64,000 nt of DNA from Kappaphycus alvarezii (GCA_002205965.3 NADL03000749.1:62001-126000), one strand, 5' to 3'; positions 42,784 to 55,257 are shown, counted from the stretch's first letter. Numbers and translations are program-made. The notes: generated from the letters alone by a model not told the origin.

Positions 42784-45700
42784 ATTAGGGTATGTGCAGT
42801 AAGGGGGAAAATTGGGGTGTTTCATGACTCCCATCAGTAGGCTTGGCAGAATGAACAAAAACAGAACTTCAATGCATTTTGTGAACAGTAATCACTATTT
42901 TCTACCATATCAAAGCAGGCTTCCACAAACTAGCACAGATTCCATTCCAGCACATTGCTCCCACCCTGATTGCCAAACTTGAATCAGGGTAGTTATCAGA
43001 ATACCCTATTCATACCTGTCTGCAGTTACTACATGCGTTCACTGTATTTTTGTATCGCCTTTTTGTGCATATTGCATGGTAAGCCTGACACAAACCAGTT
43101 GTCCCAGACTGCAATCTTCTCCCGTCTCCGAAAATGCACCTGTGGCAGCACTCAACTCCGAAACCAATGTGCCCAATATCCATACACAGGTTGGCACACT
43201 CGACGCAACCCCTTCCATGAGCAGTGCAACTGAAGTGAAGGCTGCCGCAAGACTCCGCTCCCTCACTCTTGCAATTAGCTGTGATAAGCAATACAAAGAA
43301 GACGTAAACCTGCTTTCGGTAATCCATATATCTTTCTTGACTCCTTTCAAGCTGCAATTTTTTGAAGATGATCTGTCCTTAATAAGCGTTTTGCCTGATA
43401 AGACTTTTCGAGTGAAATAATCCAGTGGGCTCCTTCTTTGCAACCAGAGTGGAACTCAATCATGCTTCGGTTCTTATGTACAGATCTTTCTAGGGTGTCG
43501 ACTCGACTGCATCGACATAGCAGATATTTTTTGATCCTCCTGAAGAAAGCTCTTCCGCAGCGTTTGCTTTGCGTAAGGGTACGAGCAAAACATTAATTGA
43601 AAATAGCCCCTGAAAGAAATTTCAGTAAATTGTGCACTTAGATTGGATATATTTTCCAGGATTAAAACATCTAAACCTTTCCCCGATGAACAAGTAACTT
43701 TTCCCACTCTGCCTCAGATCATGGGCTCACAATTGGGGCCCCAAAAATACGTGCACGAGTAGAGTTACAAGAAGCAAGTCTCAGCTCTGAGATCTGACCA
43801 GCCTCAGTCTGTAGAAAAGCCTGGCCGTTCCCATCCATGATATCGAAATAACTAAACTTGCCTTTTCAGGCAACCTCATGTTCACCAGCCTCTTTCAATC
43901 ATCAATTCAAAAAAATTGATTTCTTCTTGGGCCAAATTCTGCATTGCTGCTGAGGCCTGGCAATGTCAACAACTCTTTCGATAGTTGACGAGCTCTTGTA
44001 TCGCAGTTTGTTCCCAAATGTTTTATTTCCATGGAAGAAGATGCAACAACTAGGCTCTCCGCTACTGTGTTGTGTGCCAGACAGTTAAGATCCGAAAGCT
44101 GACTTCTGGCCAGGAGATTGAAAGTGATTCAGGACGGCACAAAATTTGCTTTCCAAATTGTTGCGATCCGGCTACCAGTGCTGTATAATGGTCTCTTCTA
44201 ACGTTGCCTGTCCGTTGTCTGGTCTCCCCACATCTTTCTAGACGGAATGAAGACGGCTGCCGTCCTCTTCGGAAAATAGCCCACCTCCAAAGCTCTCTAT
44301 GTTCGCAGCCGTCCGAAGTCCCGCAGGAAATACACCCACTATTTTTCTTTTTCAATCAATCTGTATAGTTCCACGACGGATTGGTTAACTTGCCCCTGTC
44401 CGTGGCGAAGATTCGATAATGAATGGCTAAATAGTCCTTAGAAAGGTATCGCAAATGCAAATGAAAAACGCTTTTAATTCTTTGGCTGCTTTTGTCACGC
44501 AACTAGCGTAGAAGCGAATTACAGGCTGTGGCAATAATGTTTGCCTTAAGCCACAATTAAAACTTTTACTTCTCCATATCTCTAAGTTGCTGGGGTAAAT
44601 GGGGTGTTTTTAATGAGGTTCGTCTTCGTAGCCAAGATGCTTCAGTTATTGTCTAAGTCGTAAACATTAACGAACATGCCCTAGCAACCATCAACTTACC
44701 CATCATCGCAACTCAGTGAACCTCCGCGACTTCCACAGATCCCAGCACTCCTGATCCGGGAAAATCGTCATCAACGTCATCGCCATTCACAGGGTTGAAG
44801 TCGGACCAATCCAGCCAGTTACCGGCACCCGCAGGCGCTCAGTTCCTTTATGGTTCCTGAAGAGACAGATTAGTGGCCATCTCAGTGCCCATAGTAACTT
44901 CAACCGCACGCGCAAGAGACGTTTGCCTATCGACGCCTTCGAGGCTGAATTTGGTAGGGGCGCCTTCCGGAGAAGATGGGGAGGCTCCTCGGCGCCAGAT
45001 GATGACCGGCGTGAGGGTTTCGGTACTCAGGGGTTGAGGTTATTACGGGGACGGAGATGGCCACCCGCATGGCTCTTACGGGGCCGTACGGAACTATGCA
45101 ACCTCTGGGTGCTTTTGACATGGATGGATTGGTCTGACTCCAACTCTGAAGACGGCGACGGCGTCGATGACCCAGTTGGCCAAGCATAGGAGCTGGACCT
45201 TGCCGAGGCGGTGGTTCAGTAAGTAGCGATGGTGAGTGGCGGTCTGCTACATATGTTAACTCATGTTTATGACGTAGTCACTATTTGGATAACTCCGGTA
45301 CTTAGCCGTACGTATCTTTCAAATGTAAACCACCCAAACATTACCCTCAGGGGTTGGAGACCTGAGGTCTATTTGTTTGGGGACGGTGGGGTCCAGCTCT
45401 GGGTCCGAGCGTATTTCATGACAAATGCTGAATAAATGGTAACGTAGGGACCGGTTCAACCGACGAGGAACATTCTTTGACGCTCTAGTATGGGGTTGCA
45501 GGGGAAAACGATCACTACTTGCCCGAGATCGTGTTCTCGCCACACAGATATGTTGTGCACGTGAACGAACCGTTGCGGGACCGACACGATATTATTGATG
45601 TTGCTTCACTGCGAATGGTGCAAAGGTTAGGAGCCCTTTGAATTTCCATTCAGACAATGAAGCAGGCTCTTGAGGAAATTTATCCGTACCATTCGGGTTT

Positions 45701-46700
45701 TCGAACTACCTGGCCACAAAACGGGGCTCATGACTTGATCCTCCCCCCAAAACTATGAAGTAAAAGCTCTCATGTAAAAAAATTAAATGATATGTGTAGA
45801 TCCAAAATAGTTACTTCCAAGTAAATGAATAATAAATTACCTGAATAGAACTGAGAATAATGATAAAAAGATAGCAAATACTTATTCATCGACGGGAATA
45901 TTTCGATGGCCCGAGACTTGCTAAAATTTTCTAACAGCCTAAGACTATTTACACCGCAGATCAGATTAGAAAGCTACGAGGCTGCTTCCGCCAGTATAAT
46001 AATAATTGGAGACCCAATTCATGCTCAATAATAATTGTAGAACAATTATCCAGGTGAGCGTTAATCCAAATAATAATTCTCTCGCAATATAATTCCAGTA
46101 ATTATAACTGTAGAATTTAAAAAGCAACTGGCAGACATAAAACCTGCTTCACGTCTAATAAAGTATAAAACATACGGCAGTGAAAATAGATAAAATTGTT
46201 TTCGATGATTCACAATAACTAAAAATTGTTGACCTCTGACAAAAAAATGTTCCACAGTTTTTCATCACTGTATTCGATATTGAAAACAAATTAAATAGTT
46301 TTCCATTACTTGCAAAAATATTTTCCAATTTTCACACCACTTCCCCTTTGAAAACTATGGATAGTATACATTATTACCCTGTTGACTGAAATGAATCACG
46401 AGATAAATTTTTGTCCATATTCATGGGTATAGCTCCATCAAATAAACGAAATTTGTATATATTATATCTACCGATCTTTTAGTTTTAACTCCATTGAAAT
46501 TAAAAGATCTAGAAAAATGTACGTTGGTACCAAACTTGTAAAATGTCCCAAGTTCTTGAATAAATGTCGCATTAATTTCTTTTTGTCCAGTAATAAGAAT
46601 ATTATCAACCTAATTCTCTAAGGCTGTAATAATGACTCTTTGAAAAACATAAAAATAATTGAGAGATATAAACCACCGATTTTGAACCAAGACCAAAAAA
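42784..46700. other. AT-rich region, no supportable gene
   Basis: The longest open frames (43076-43420 +, 43039-43443 -, 44062-44355 -) are unrecognised and overlap each other. At 44711-44830 (-) and 45114-45187 (+) two related short coding-like stretches lie in opposite orientation (NWLDWSDFNPVNGDDVDD and TWMDWSDSNSEDGDGVDD), a small inverted duplication of one acidic motif. From 45700 the sequence becomes very AT-rich. Confidence 0.45.
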
Positions 46701-46721
46701 TGCAATACGGGGAAAAAATTC

Positions 46722-46775
46722 GGCCATAATTATAAAAACATAACTTTTAAAGTTATGTTCTTATAACTTCTGGCC
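46722..46775. repeat. Imperfect 54-bp hairpin with a 23-bp perfect palindromic core
   Basis: Both outer ends are ggcc. The centre, 46737-46759, is a perfect palindrome (11-bp arms aacataacttt around one base). The surroundings to 47150 hold many copies of ataact and agctatg in both orientations, suggesting a family of small AT-rich repeats. Confidence 0.75.
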
Positions 46776-47159
46776 AAAATTTATAAAACATATTCTACAA
46801 AAATTATGATTTTAAACTTTTCCAAGCTATGTTTTAGAACTTTGATGTGCACAACGCCATCCTTTCGGGTGATTATTGATAATCATCACAAAAAGCTATA
46901 CTTCATGGCTGTAGGGAGGTAAACATTTGTACCTATCAAAGCTATGATTGTAGTATAACTCATCACGTACCAAATTCACAAGGAAAATCTATACATCATA
47001 ACTCCAGAGAACTATGTAGTAGAACTTTTGCACATAACTTACTTAATCATTGAGCCATAAACCACTCCCGCAAGTAAACTGCCCGAGCCATATCTCACTC
47101 CCCCAAGACACCAGCCGGAGTGACAATTCATATCATAGCTCAAAAAACAGGACACTACA

Positions 47160-47828
47160 ATGAACTATGCGCTACGATACGAGCACTGTTCTACCCAATT
47201 GGCTTCGAGATACATGGTTCAATCAGTACACCCGCTCGATGCCCTTGCCAAAATTGCATCCTTCTTCTCAGTACGCCGCGGCACCACTCCCTGTGACCAA
47301 TACCACCGCCTAGTTACCATCCTCAATTCCCTCGTTCTCCAGCTCACGGCCGACGCCTTTTCTCGCCGTGCCCCGTCCCTCCATCACCCGACTCTTGAGA
47401 GGCTCTGCTTGGCTCAATAATCACACAATAAAGGATTCATATCTCTCTTAATCATTGAGAGGAAAGTTGGATGGGTGTTTAACTCGAGTAAAGCACGTGG
47501 GTACCCCAACCAACTTTCCCCTCAAGATCTTGAGAATGTCACCTTCGTGACCCCGTTGGCCCTTTCATTCAACCCCTTCACAAGCTTAAACGCTGCTCAG
47601 TCGGATAAGCTCCGAAAGTATCAAGGGTTTATAGCCGGATTAACCGGCCGGAGCAGGCTCATCCCTGTTCTAATATCAACGCTCGGAGGGAGGCACACTG
47701 ACGCGTTCTCACTTATCACGGAAGTGGAAAGATCGGTCGCTAGCCGAGCCTTGGACCAATACTCCAAGGTGAGGGCCATACTCCTACAGCTTCATGTCGC
47801 GTTGATGGCTACGTCCAACACCGCCTGA
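47160..47828 (+). pseudogene. Coding-like remnant, unknown
   Basis: Two open frames, 47160-47420 and 47475-47828, have the composition of real protein: VHPLDALAKIASFF, RLVTILNSLVLQLTADAF, then KLRKYQGFIAGLTGRSRLIP and FSLITEVERSVASRALDQ. They are in different frames and no domain is recognised. They are probably pieces of an old mobile element. Confidence 0.3.
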
Positions 47829-48007
47829 TTATTAAGCGGGCTATCGGCTACTTTTTAATGATTGTGAAGTGTGAAAGTACCATGTAATCTCGATACTGCA
47901 ACCTGGTTTGACTCTATGTTTACGGGACTACAATCTTTTATAGCACTTTCAGTAAATTAAACATGTTTGCCTCCCCTCTTGAGAATCAAGTAACCTCGGC
48001 CAATCGG

Positions 48008-48541
48008 TCAAAACCGCACGAGGCCGGCTATAGGAAGGAGCGTCGGAACAGATTTCTTCGATGTTACATTCATGAATTCACAAGCTTCTTCAAACAGAAG
48101 ATTTAGCTGCTTCAACGTATTGACATCCTTAAACGCAGCGAACGCTTCTAAGTTTAGAAGGTACCAAGACTTCATTGCGACGATTGCCAGCCCCTGACTC
48201 GTCCCAGTGCCGAAATCCGCACTCGGAGGGTGGTACTCTGACGCTTTGCAGTTTTGACTGACATGTCCAGGAACGTGACTATGAGAGCGACGGAGACCTT
48301 GGAACCGTAAGATCCGTCCTGATTCAAAGACACGCGGCGGTGGTATCAAACTGATGCTTCGTTCATAGTACGATGGTACATACTGCAGTGCCATTGATCG
48401 CCATACGGCTATCAATGGCACTGATACTATGAGTATGTAGAAGGTAGTACCTCTATTATTGCGGCTGTTTGCACACATCATAATGATACCGCTGGCATGT
48501 CCTTGAGATAGACAATGACGATAGTTGGCGGCAGGAGTCAC
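48008..48541 (-). pseudogene. Coding-like remnant, unknown
   Basis: A 177-codon frame contains the hairpin at 48386-48423 in its first half. The second half looks coding (GLAIVAMKSWYLLNLEAF, then NTLKQLNLLFEEACEFMN) and ends FEEACEFMNVTSKKSVP before the stop. The unrelated character of the two halves suggests an exon interrupted by a small hairpin repeat. No family is named. Confidence 0.3.
48386..48423. repeat. 13-bp perfect hairpin, 12-nt loop
   Basis: cagtgccattgat (48386-48398) pairs with atcaatggcactg (48411-48423). The flanks continue to pair imperfectly with catact/agtatg. Confidence 0.85.
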
Positions 48542-48849
48542 ATTGAGTAAGGCCGAGGCGAAGGATGATTACCACGAAAACGAGCCTTCGAGTGCACTGC
48601 CATCGATGGCAAGGATGTCTGCGGAAAATTTAAAGACGCCGCATACAGTATACAGGTAATAGAGTTTTATCTTTGGCAGTTTTACTCCTTAATTTACTGT
48701 AACAGACATTTATTCATTACAAACATCATTCTGATGCCGCCAAGGTGACGATGGCATTACACCATATAGCCAAGAAGTCAACGATGGCTATATACGTAAG
48801 TGACGGTATTCAACCTATGCTAGCACTCCAGAGATCCACATCCCTTCCC

Positions 48850-48892
48850 CTCATAGGCACTTTTGCCCCTCACAGGCACATGTGCCTATGAG
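48850..48892. repeat. Hairpin with arms ctcataggcac / gtgcctatgag
   Basis: Exact 11-bp arms at 48850-48860 and 48882-48892, with a second ggcaca copy in the loop. One of several hairpins in 46.7-54.4 kb. Confidence 0.8.
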
Positions 48893-49226
48893 TGGGAGCT
48901 TGTCAGCTGACTTCGTCGGACTATATGGCTCACAACACAAAAGGTTTCAGTACGTCAATTCATATGAAGTTTACGGTATAGGTATAGTCTCCCAGTCTAA
49001 ACACGACAACTATTCACAATTCTCAGTAGGTACATACATGCACTGTTTTCCATTAAGAAGGCATATTATCATCACCCACCTGAAAGGGGAGCTCATCCTT
49101 GTTTGTGCTCCACAACGCATCATAAACAAGTCCATCACTTCGCAAGAAGAATTAATGTCCCTCATGTCCCCTGACATTGTACTTGGCACCCTTAATGGCC
49201 CTGAATAATCCGTCACGGTACTGGAA

Positions 49227-51484
49227 TTAGTGTGAATCAGTCATAGGATAGTCTGTGAAAGCTGTAACCATCTCCTCGCCACTTACACCGCAGTGAAAGA
49301 GGTCAGAACGAAAGAAAAGAATGATGTATGGAGGTGCAGTCACCAAAGAAGATAGGGCTTTCGATGCAGCGATTCTTGCATCGTCAGACTCACGACGGTT
49401 CAAGGTGACATGTGATCTTTCCCAAACACGAAGAGCAAAAGGCGCGCTTCAAGAATACATGAAAATAAGAGTTGGCCTCTCCAGTGGAACTTCGTAATAT
49501 TTCTTCTGTGAATACCCGAACCACACGCCAGGCTCGATAGTCATAAAATCCATGTGTGGGTCCTGTCGCAAAACGTTGGAGGAAGATAACAGAAGCGAAC
49601 TTACTAGTTGTGGCAAGATGACTGGAGCTTCACTGGACTGTAAACCCAAGATATCGACCACGTGAGCGATGAAAGCTTCAATCTTCAACCGATCTACAAA
49701 GAGAGGTTTATCATCACGCAATAATGCCTCTCCCGTCATTCTCAGTGTAGACTGATACCTGGAGAACTTGCTGGCTTCTGAATCAGGCATCTGAAAAAGC
49801 CTGGTCTGAGGCTCCGATTCCTCGTGAGGTGTAGTGTTAATTGCGTACCAATATGATCCTCGTGTCCCTTCTGTCATCGGGTCAAACTTCTCAAGTAGGC
49901 CATCAATGAAGTTGTCAACTGCGAATAGCACTGTACCTGCACCAGCTCGAAAAACACCTGGTAGCACAGTGAAACCATCCTTGAATAATTCAGAACTGCG
50001 TTCTCTGGTTCAGAATGACCAGAGCTTCTCTTTAACGATAGCACGGCCAGTATCCCTTCTGTCATAACCTTCTGACGGATCCATGGTTCGAACCAGTTTC
50101 ATGTATGCCTGACGGTAGAGATCATCAAAGTCGTCACTATCTAAATGGAACTTCGCGAACGACTTTGAGCCTAGTCCTACAGGGTAGCAATCCGGTAAAC
50201 GGAGACCAACTTTCCTGAGAAACTTATTCGGAATTCGAATATGAATGTCAGTGTCCACCACGTCCTTCCCATCTCTTGTTTCAACTTCCCTCTCCTGACG
50301 GTGATGCTCGTCGAATCGGTTCGGAAGTACCCGCGGTTTGACAACTGCAGCATCATCAGAGACACTCCTCACCAACTTAGTCTTCTTCTACCTTGCAGCC
50401 TTCTTCTCCATTTCATTACCAGCTTCAAGCGGTCACCTCTTTTTCTTATAAGGATAATCCCGACTACCAGTCCAATTTGCTCTGTCAGACGTTTGAACTG
50501 GATGACGCTCAAGTTGCATCTCTTTGTCACCCATACTGCTCCGTCATGGTTCCTGAGCATCATCACCGTCGTCACCATGATCATCCTGCTCATCATTGTC
50601 TCCGCCATCAAGGAGCTCACTGTTTCCACCACCTTTACCGTAATGATGACGAAAAGTGCCACCATCATTGTCCCCATGGACATCACTTTTACCTCCAAAG
50701 GTGTCCTATACCATATCCACACCACCATCCCCCTCTTCCATTTCAATATCAGGTCTTGCAATTTCATCATCACCACCAGGGTCACCCAACACATCGCTCC
50801 CCGTAGCTGTATCGAGCATGCTAACATAACGACCATGCGAATCTGATGCACCAGCTCCATCACGTGTATCAGACAAACGGGGAAGTGTCTTCTCTTTGTT
50901 CTAGACGGACTTACTCACAGCGAAGAGGAAGCAGTTGATAGCCCGATCAGTGTGACGACGCAACATGGCATCCTTAGCATAAATTCGAAGTTGCAACTCC
51001 TTCGCGCGAGTGTTGAATGACGTCTTCCTACAGATGAAGGCGACCTTTCCTGCAGTTCCTGTGCCCTGGGAGGGTATGAAACGTCACTACGCTAACAGAA
51101 TGTACCGGTCAGCCAAAACTCCTGCATGAACAACTCTGAATTCTTGACCGCCCGAAGACTGATCAAAATCTGTCTGACGTACTCAAACAGAAACATTATC
51201 TCAACTCGACTGAACTAGATAACCTTCCCTGCCAAACCTACTTCGCCAAGATACGATGTAGTTGCTCCAACCGTCATAACGACGGCAACTTGAGTGAATA
51301 TGTAAGCCGATGAAAAGTCTTTCTTGAAAATCAATAGGGACAAGGAAGAAGTATCATTTCGCCAAACATCGAACATAACTTGTCTTGCTATATCTGCAAT
51401 GGCAGGGAAGTCCTTTCCTGCCTGACATAGATATGACGCCAGCTTTATATAGTTCTTCCCTTGCGTGTTTGCCACAGAGCTCAA
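49227..51484 (-). pseudogene. Pseudogene with a 2OG-Fe(II) oxygenase-like C-terminus and many in-frame TAG/TGA stops
   Basis: From about 51075 down to a TAA at 49227-49229 one minus-strand frame reads continuously as protein, broken only by stops at 50901-50903, 50706-50708, 50544-50546, 50433-50435, 50388-50390, 50010-50012 and 49449-49451, all TAG or TGA. It includes KVAFICRKTSFNTRAKELQ, an acidic Gly/Asp-rich linker, HIRIPNKFLRKVGLRLPDC and VFRAGAGTVLFAVDNFIDG. Then come VLRQDPHMDFMT and, 84 codons later, ILFFRSDLFHCGVSGEE. The HxD...H pattern is that of 2-oxoglutarate/Fe(II) dioxygenases. Upstream, 51484-51092 is similar coding sequence in another frame, also with TAG. No substrate can be assigned; the domain call is inference from three residues and local sequence. 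Confidence 0.5.
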
Positions 51485-52985
51485 AAACGCACTCTTGTCC
51501 GAAGGCGGTTGTATGTGGCTTGCAAATTCATGTTTGAAGAGTTTTTATCACCGTCCTTGAAGAAAAGATCCTTTTTCTTGATGCAATCCATCAAATGTGT
51601 AACGAGAGTAATCTGGTCTTCATTCGTCGTCAACTTCGAAGTTACATTCTCAACATCCACAATATCTTCTTCATCGTCGTCGTCATCCGAATGAATGATG
51701 ATAGCAGCGTCATCGTCACCATCGGAATCACAGCCACCATAAGCACTGTCGCTTTGACGAGTATGTTCTGAACGTCCACCTCTGCGTCCCTCTCTACTTG
51801 ATCTCCTCCTTGACGACCGAAACATCTTCCCACTTCCGGATCATCATCGCCGAACTCCAACTGTGGTAGGTCACTGTGAGATGTATGAGGACGATCCTGC
51901 ACACAGTTGCGGCCACGCACCACCTCCAAAAAGTCGTCGTCATCATCATCCTCACCGAGCCGATCGGCAATTGGAATGGTAACAGTACCCCTTCCGGCTG
52001 TAGTTTTACATGACCAGCACCCTCGGGATCCTGAAGAGGAACGTCTTGAACATTCGGTGTAAGGCTTAACGGTCAGATTTCATCATCTCCGGGAGACAGA
52101 TCCACAGGAGTACTAGTCTGACAGGTACTTTGATGTGAAGTTTCAGATTGACGGAGCGTGCCTGCTTGATGGGGGGTGCTCGTCCGACGTGGAGTGCCTG
52201 TTTGACGGGGTTGCTTGTTCTACGTGGTGTGCCTGCTTGACGGGGGTGCTTGTTCGACGTGGATTGCCTGCTGGACGAAGGGCGTTTCTTTGACGATGAG
52301 GGCCACCTCGACGTGGCGTGCTTGTATGACGTGCCGCATCAGCAGGGCTTTGCCTGGTTGTCTGATGTGCAGGGCCCGCACGACGGTTGGTGCTTGTCTG
52401 ACGAGCAGTTGCGTTCTGACGAGGGTCTACGTCAGACTGATGGTCACTTTTACCCTGACTTGCAGTGTTACTAGGGTTGGGGGATCTTGTGGGGATATCT
52501 TATTGAGCTCCACTAGCGACATCCCGGAGAGGGGAACTTCGGATACGTCGATGCGGGAATTTCGGTCCACGGTTTTAAGCACCACTAAGCATCTGTATTC
52601 CGCTGCGAAGTGCATGTAGAGGGCTGCTGACATTACCAGTACGTCCAGTGCTTCGTGCAACACCGAGGCCGAAGCCACTCTGCGCTGCCCCATCATCACA
52701 TGAACCCGAAACACCAATACAAGTGCCAATACCGGAGAGGTCCGAGTTACGACGATTTCTTACATCACGTCGGGCTTCAGGATCCGCAGCTTCGCGAATA
52801 ATTGCTTGTTGAACTTGTCTCTCCGATGAAGAATCGGGGCCAGACTGTCTGCGTTGGGCTTCATGGGTAGTACGCACTCTGGTTGGTGTTGCGGTACGAA
52901 AACTTGGGGTTTGCCGTTGCTGCATCCCGGCAGCTGACGAGGTAGGGTTTTTTCCTGTAGATTCTTTGTTGTTGGAAGTCATGAA
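51481..52985 (-). pseudogene. N-terminal, disordered part of the 2OG-like pseudogene
   Basis: A probable start MTSNNKESTGKNPTSSAAG at about 52983 begins a Ser/Thr/Arg-rich disordered protein ending in this frame at 52575. Further down come low-complexity Arg/Pro/Thr/Ser codons (the tandem-repeat stretch near 52150-52330). Then, across a one-base shift near 51830, LPQLEFGDDDPEVG leads to RRRSSREGRRGGRSEHTRQS, an Asp-rich run and VENVTSKLTTNEDQI. Composition and order suggest one gene continuing into 51484-49227, possibly spliced. The protein family is unknown. Confidence 0.35.
52150..52335. repeat. Degenerate tandem repeat, about 33-bp unit
   Basis: The phrase gtgcctgcttgacgggg and variants recurs about every 30-33 bp four or five times. 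On the minus strand it encodes repeated RRTSTP/KQAHHV-like residues within the disordered part of the pseudogene. Confidence 0.6.
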
Positions 52986-54399
52986 GATTACAGCACAAGA
53001 GACGTTAAGGGTCGAGAGGTGTTGGGGATGTATAGAGGTTGTGTAAGGGATAATAAGGCTAAACTGGTTGGGGGCAGTGAGGGGAGGGCAAGATGCGAGG
53101 GTAACGGTGGATGCAAAGATGCGAGGGTAAGGTATTGATGGTGTGGTTGATGTACCACAGAAGATAGGAAGGTGGGGGAAGGGAATTCTTAAGATGAAGT
53201 AGGCTTTGGTTGGAAAATGACTAGGAAGAGAAGGGCATGTGGCCCCTTTTGAAGCGCCTGGATGGTGCAAACCCCCAGCTTATGACGTTTCGGCATACCA
53301 ATGTGCTCTACCCGACGACAGGTATGTTCCTACCCGACCACATGTCTGATATTATATGTACTGCAGTACAACACGGTGTGCAGGAAGGGCACTTGTTTAA
53401 AAAAGCATTGTCTTCGCTGAATTGAAATCTTCATATAAGTCATGTATGCTTCATTCGACAAATCTGAGATGGCGATTGTTCATTTGCTGAATTTTTGTCC
53501 TGGCGTGTGCATTGATAGTAATGTAATACAACGCTTGCGTTGAATCACACTTGGCCCAAGCGAGCTGAGCTTCCTATGACACTGTACACAGACTCCTTGA
53601 GCAATATAGTACAGCGATCTAATTAATATCACAAAGATGTTATGCAGCCCGATATGTGCCCTGTTGTGGCACACTCGTCTCTGTGGGTTTACTAGAGATA
53701 GGCGGGCCAAAGCACTATACGAGATATTTAATATCCTGTTTTTATGTAACTTTCAGACGTACTAGCCCAGTAGGAAGTGAATGAAAAAAATTTGAATTAC
53801 ACACCGAATGAATGAACAACACTTGGTAGTTGGGGTGCATCATTGCTCAGAAGAAATTGAAAACAACATGGTGACATCCCCAGAGCGTAGTTGGGGAGTA
53901 TCATAGCTCAGAGGGTACTCATATCGCCATGAGGAGATCACCAGGGCGAGTCCTGTAGATCCTGCAACATGTTGAATGCAAGTTTATAGGACTCCCAACC
54001 TATGCAGCATTCGCAGTAAACAAACCCCAATTCCCCCCCAGGGCGCCTGAATTAGATATGGATGGGTGGAAATTTACAGATTTGCCCACGAAAAAGATAG
54101 CCTTAATCAGTATGACTTTGCAAACGCTGCTTAAAAACAACTGTAAGGTGCCAGGGAAAGTGAAATGTTGATGGCCAGTATAGATGTCACCCCCTTTTAT
54201 TACTTGATATTTGACGTCAAAATCATGCAGAAATGATTGATACGCATCAGTATGATGCACCATCAACATGGTATATTACCATACCATATGTTTACCAGTA
54301 GATCTTCTGCACTATCACATTGATGTCAACAATTACATTACATCAGACTGACAAACATATGCATATGTATATCAGTCTGATGTACTATATTCTGAACAT
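52986..54399. other. Region with only short coding-like remnants
   Basis: A minus-strand frame at 54000-54269 (AYQSFLHDFDVKYQVIKG) is coding-like but isolated. A hairpin lies at 54339-54384. Nothing else is recognised. Confidence 0.35.
54339..54384. repeat. Hairpin, 13-bp perfect arms around atatgcatat
   Basis: tacatcagactga (54339-54351) pairs with tcagtctgatgta (54372-54384); the loop itself contains the palindrome catatgcatatg. Confidence 0.85.
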
Positions 54400-55252
54400 A
54401 TTCAAAAGTAGAACCTACAATAAGTTATTAACATAACGCGGTGTGCCCGGAATATTATTAAGAATGAGAATGATTGCCGGCCAGAAGAGGTATCACGCCT
54501 CTCGTGGTGGGAACCCATTACATTTGATGAATACGTAGAATTCTTGTGACAGAATATGGCCTCCGTGATGTACGTAACGTTCTGAAGGTAATAATTAACG
54601 ATTAGCATCACAACAGTGATGAACAGCAACACGCCGGACTGACTGCTTCAATCGTAAAATTGATGGACCTCTTCGATAGTTGTCGGAAACATAGTACTTA
54701 TAACCATTCAACATGTCTTTCTGGGAAGAGTTGTTACTGATTCTCGTGCATGGCATAACAATTGCGACATATTGGTCTGAACTGCGATGTAATCCAATCA
54801 CGTAGAAAAATTAAATACAGTCTTGGAATCGACCAGGGACATCAGCAGTCTTCTGAGCAACTACTGGCCATGTAGTATCCCCTTCGCGGTCAGAGTTGTA
54901 TGTAAGGACTTGAATAACATCACCGACCCTGATCAGGTACTGTGGGCCTTTGCGTTTCCGGAATTCACCTCTGAGTTCAACGGATGCCATTGGATTCCAA
55001 TGTTGACAGTTTCCCATTGCCTTGAAATTGCTTTCTTCTTTCCGTTGGAGTTCATCCAAAACTTCATTCTAATTCGATAAACCCTGACCTCCATCCCTGT
55101 TCTCTGACAATTTTAGTATACGAAATGGGCACAATAAGTGTGTTGTGGCATTGTGCCGGAGCACCAGAAAATCTTTTCAGTTGAAGCATACGTATCAGCA
55201 TTGAGAACGCGTCGATCTTCAATATCAAGTATTGACCTCACAAGCCCGCGTG
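54400..55252 (-). pseudogene. 3' part of an unknown gene interrupted by the Gypsy element
   Basis: Minus-strand reading from the Gypsy insertion site gives PRGLVRSILDIEDRRVLNAD, then (after a one-base slip) FLVLRHNATTHLLCPFRILK, LDELQRKEESNFKAMGNC, YLIRVGDVIQVLTYNSDRE and TWPVVAQKTADVPGRFQD. Further on come QYVAIVMPCTRISNN, YKYYVSDNYRRGPSILRL, YVHHGGHILSQEFYVFIK and IILILNNIPGTPRYVNN. Stops within otherwise good frames are TAG, TAA and TGA. The upstream half lies at 62741-63507. The family is unknown; the size and decay suggest an old DNA element or gene family. Confidence 0.45.
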
Positions 55253-55257
55253 GACCT
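55253..55257. repeat. Target-site duplication, left copy (gacct)
   Basis: Identical to 62736-62740 immediately outside the other LTR. Confidence 0.95.

Noticed and set aside
49227..49560. Naming the HxD...H protein as a TET/JBP or AlkB enzyme
   Set aside because: Only the metal-binding pattern is visible; subfamily signatures cannot be judged by eye.
49227..51484. Use of an alternative genetic code to explain in-frame TAG/TGA
   Set aside because: COG3 and the Gypsy pol read hundreds of codons and stop normally; the stops are confined to degenerate loci.
52575..53270. Extension of the minus-strand frame upstream of 52985
   Set aside because: The residues before MTSNNKES look like translated promoter sequence and the preceding frame has no coding character.
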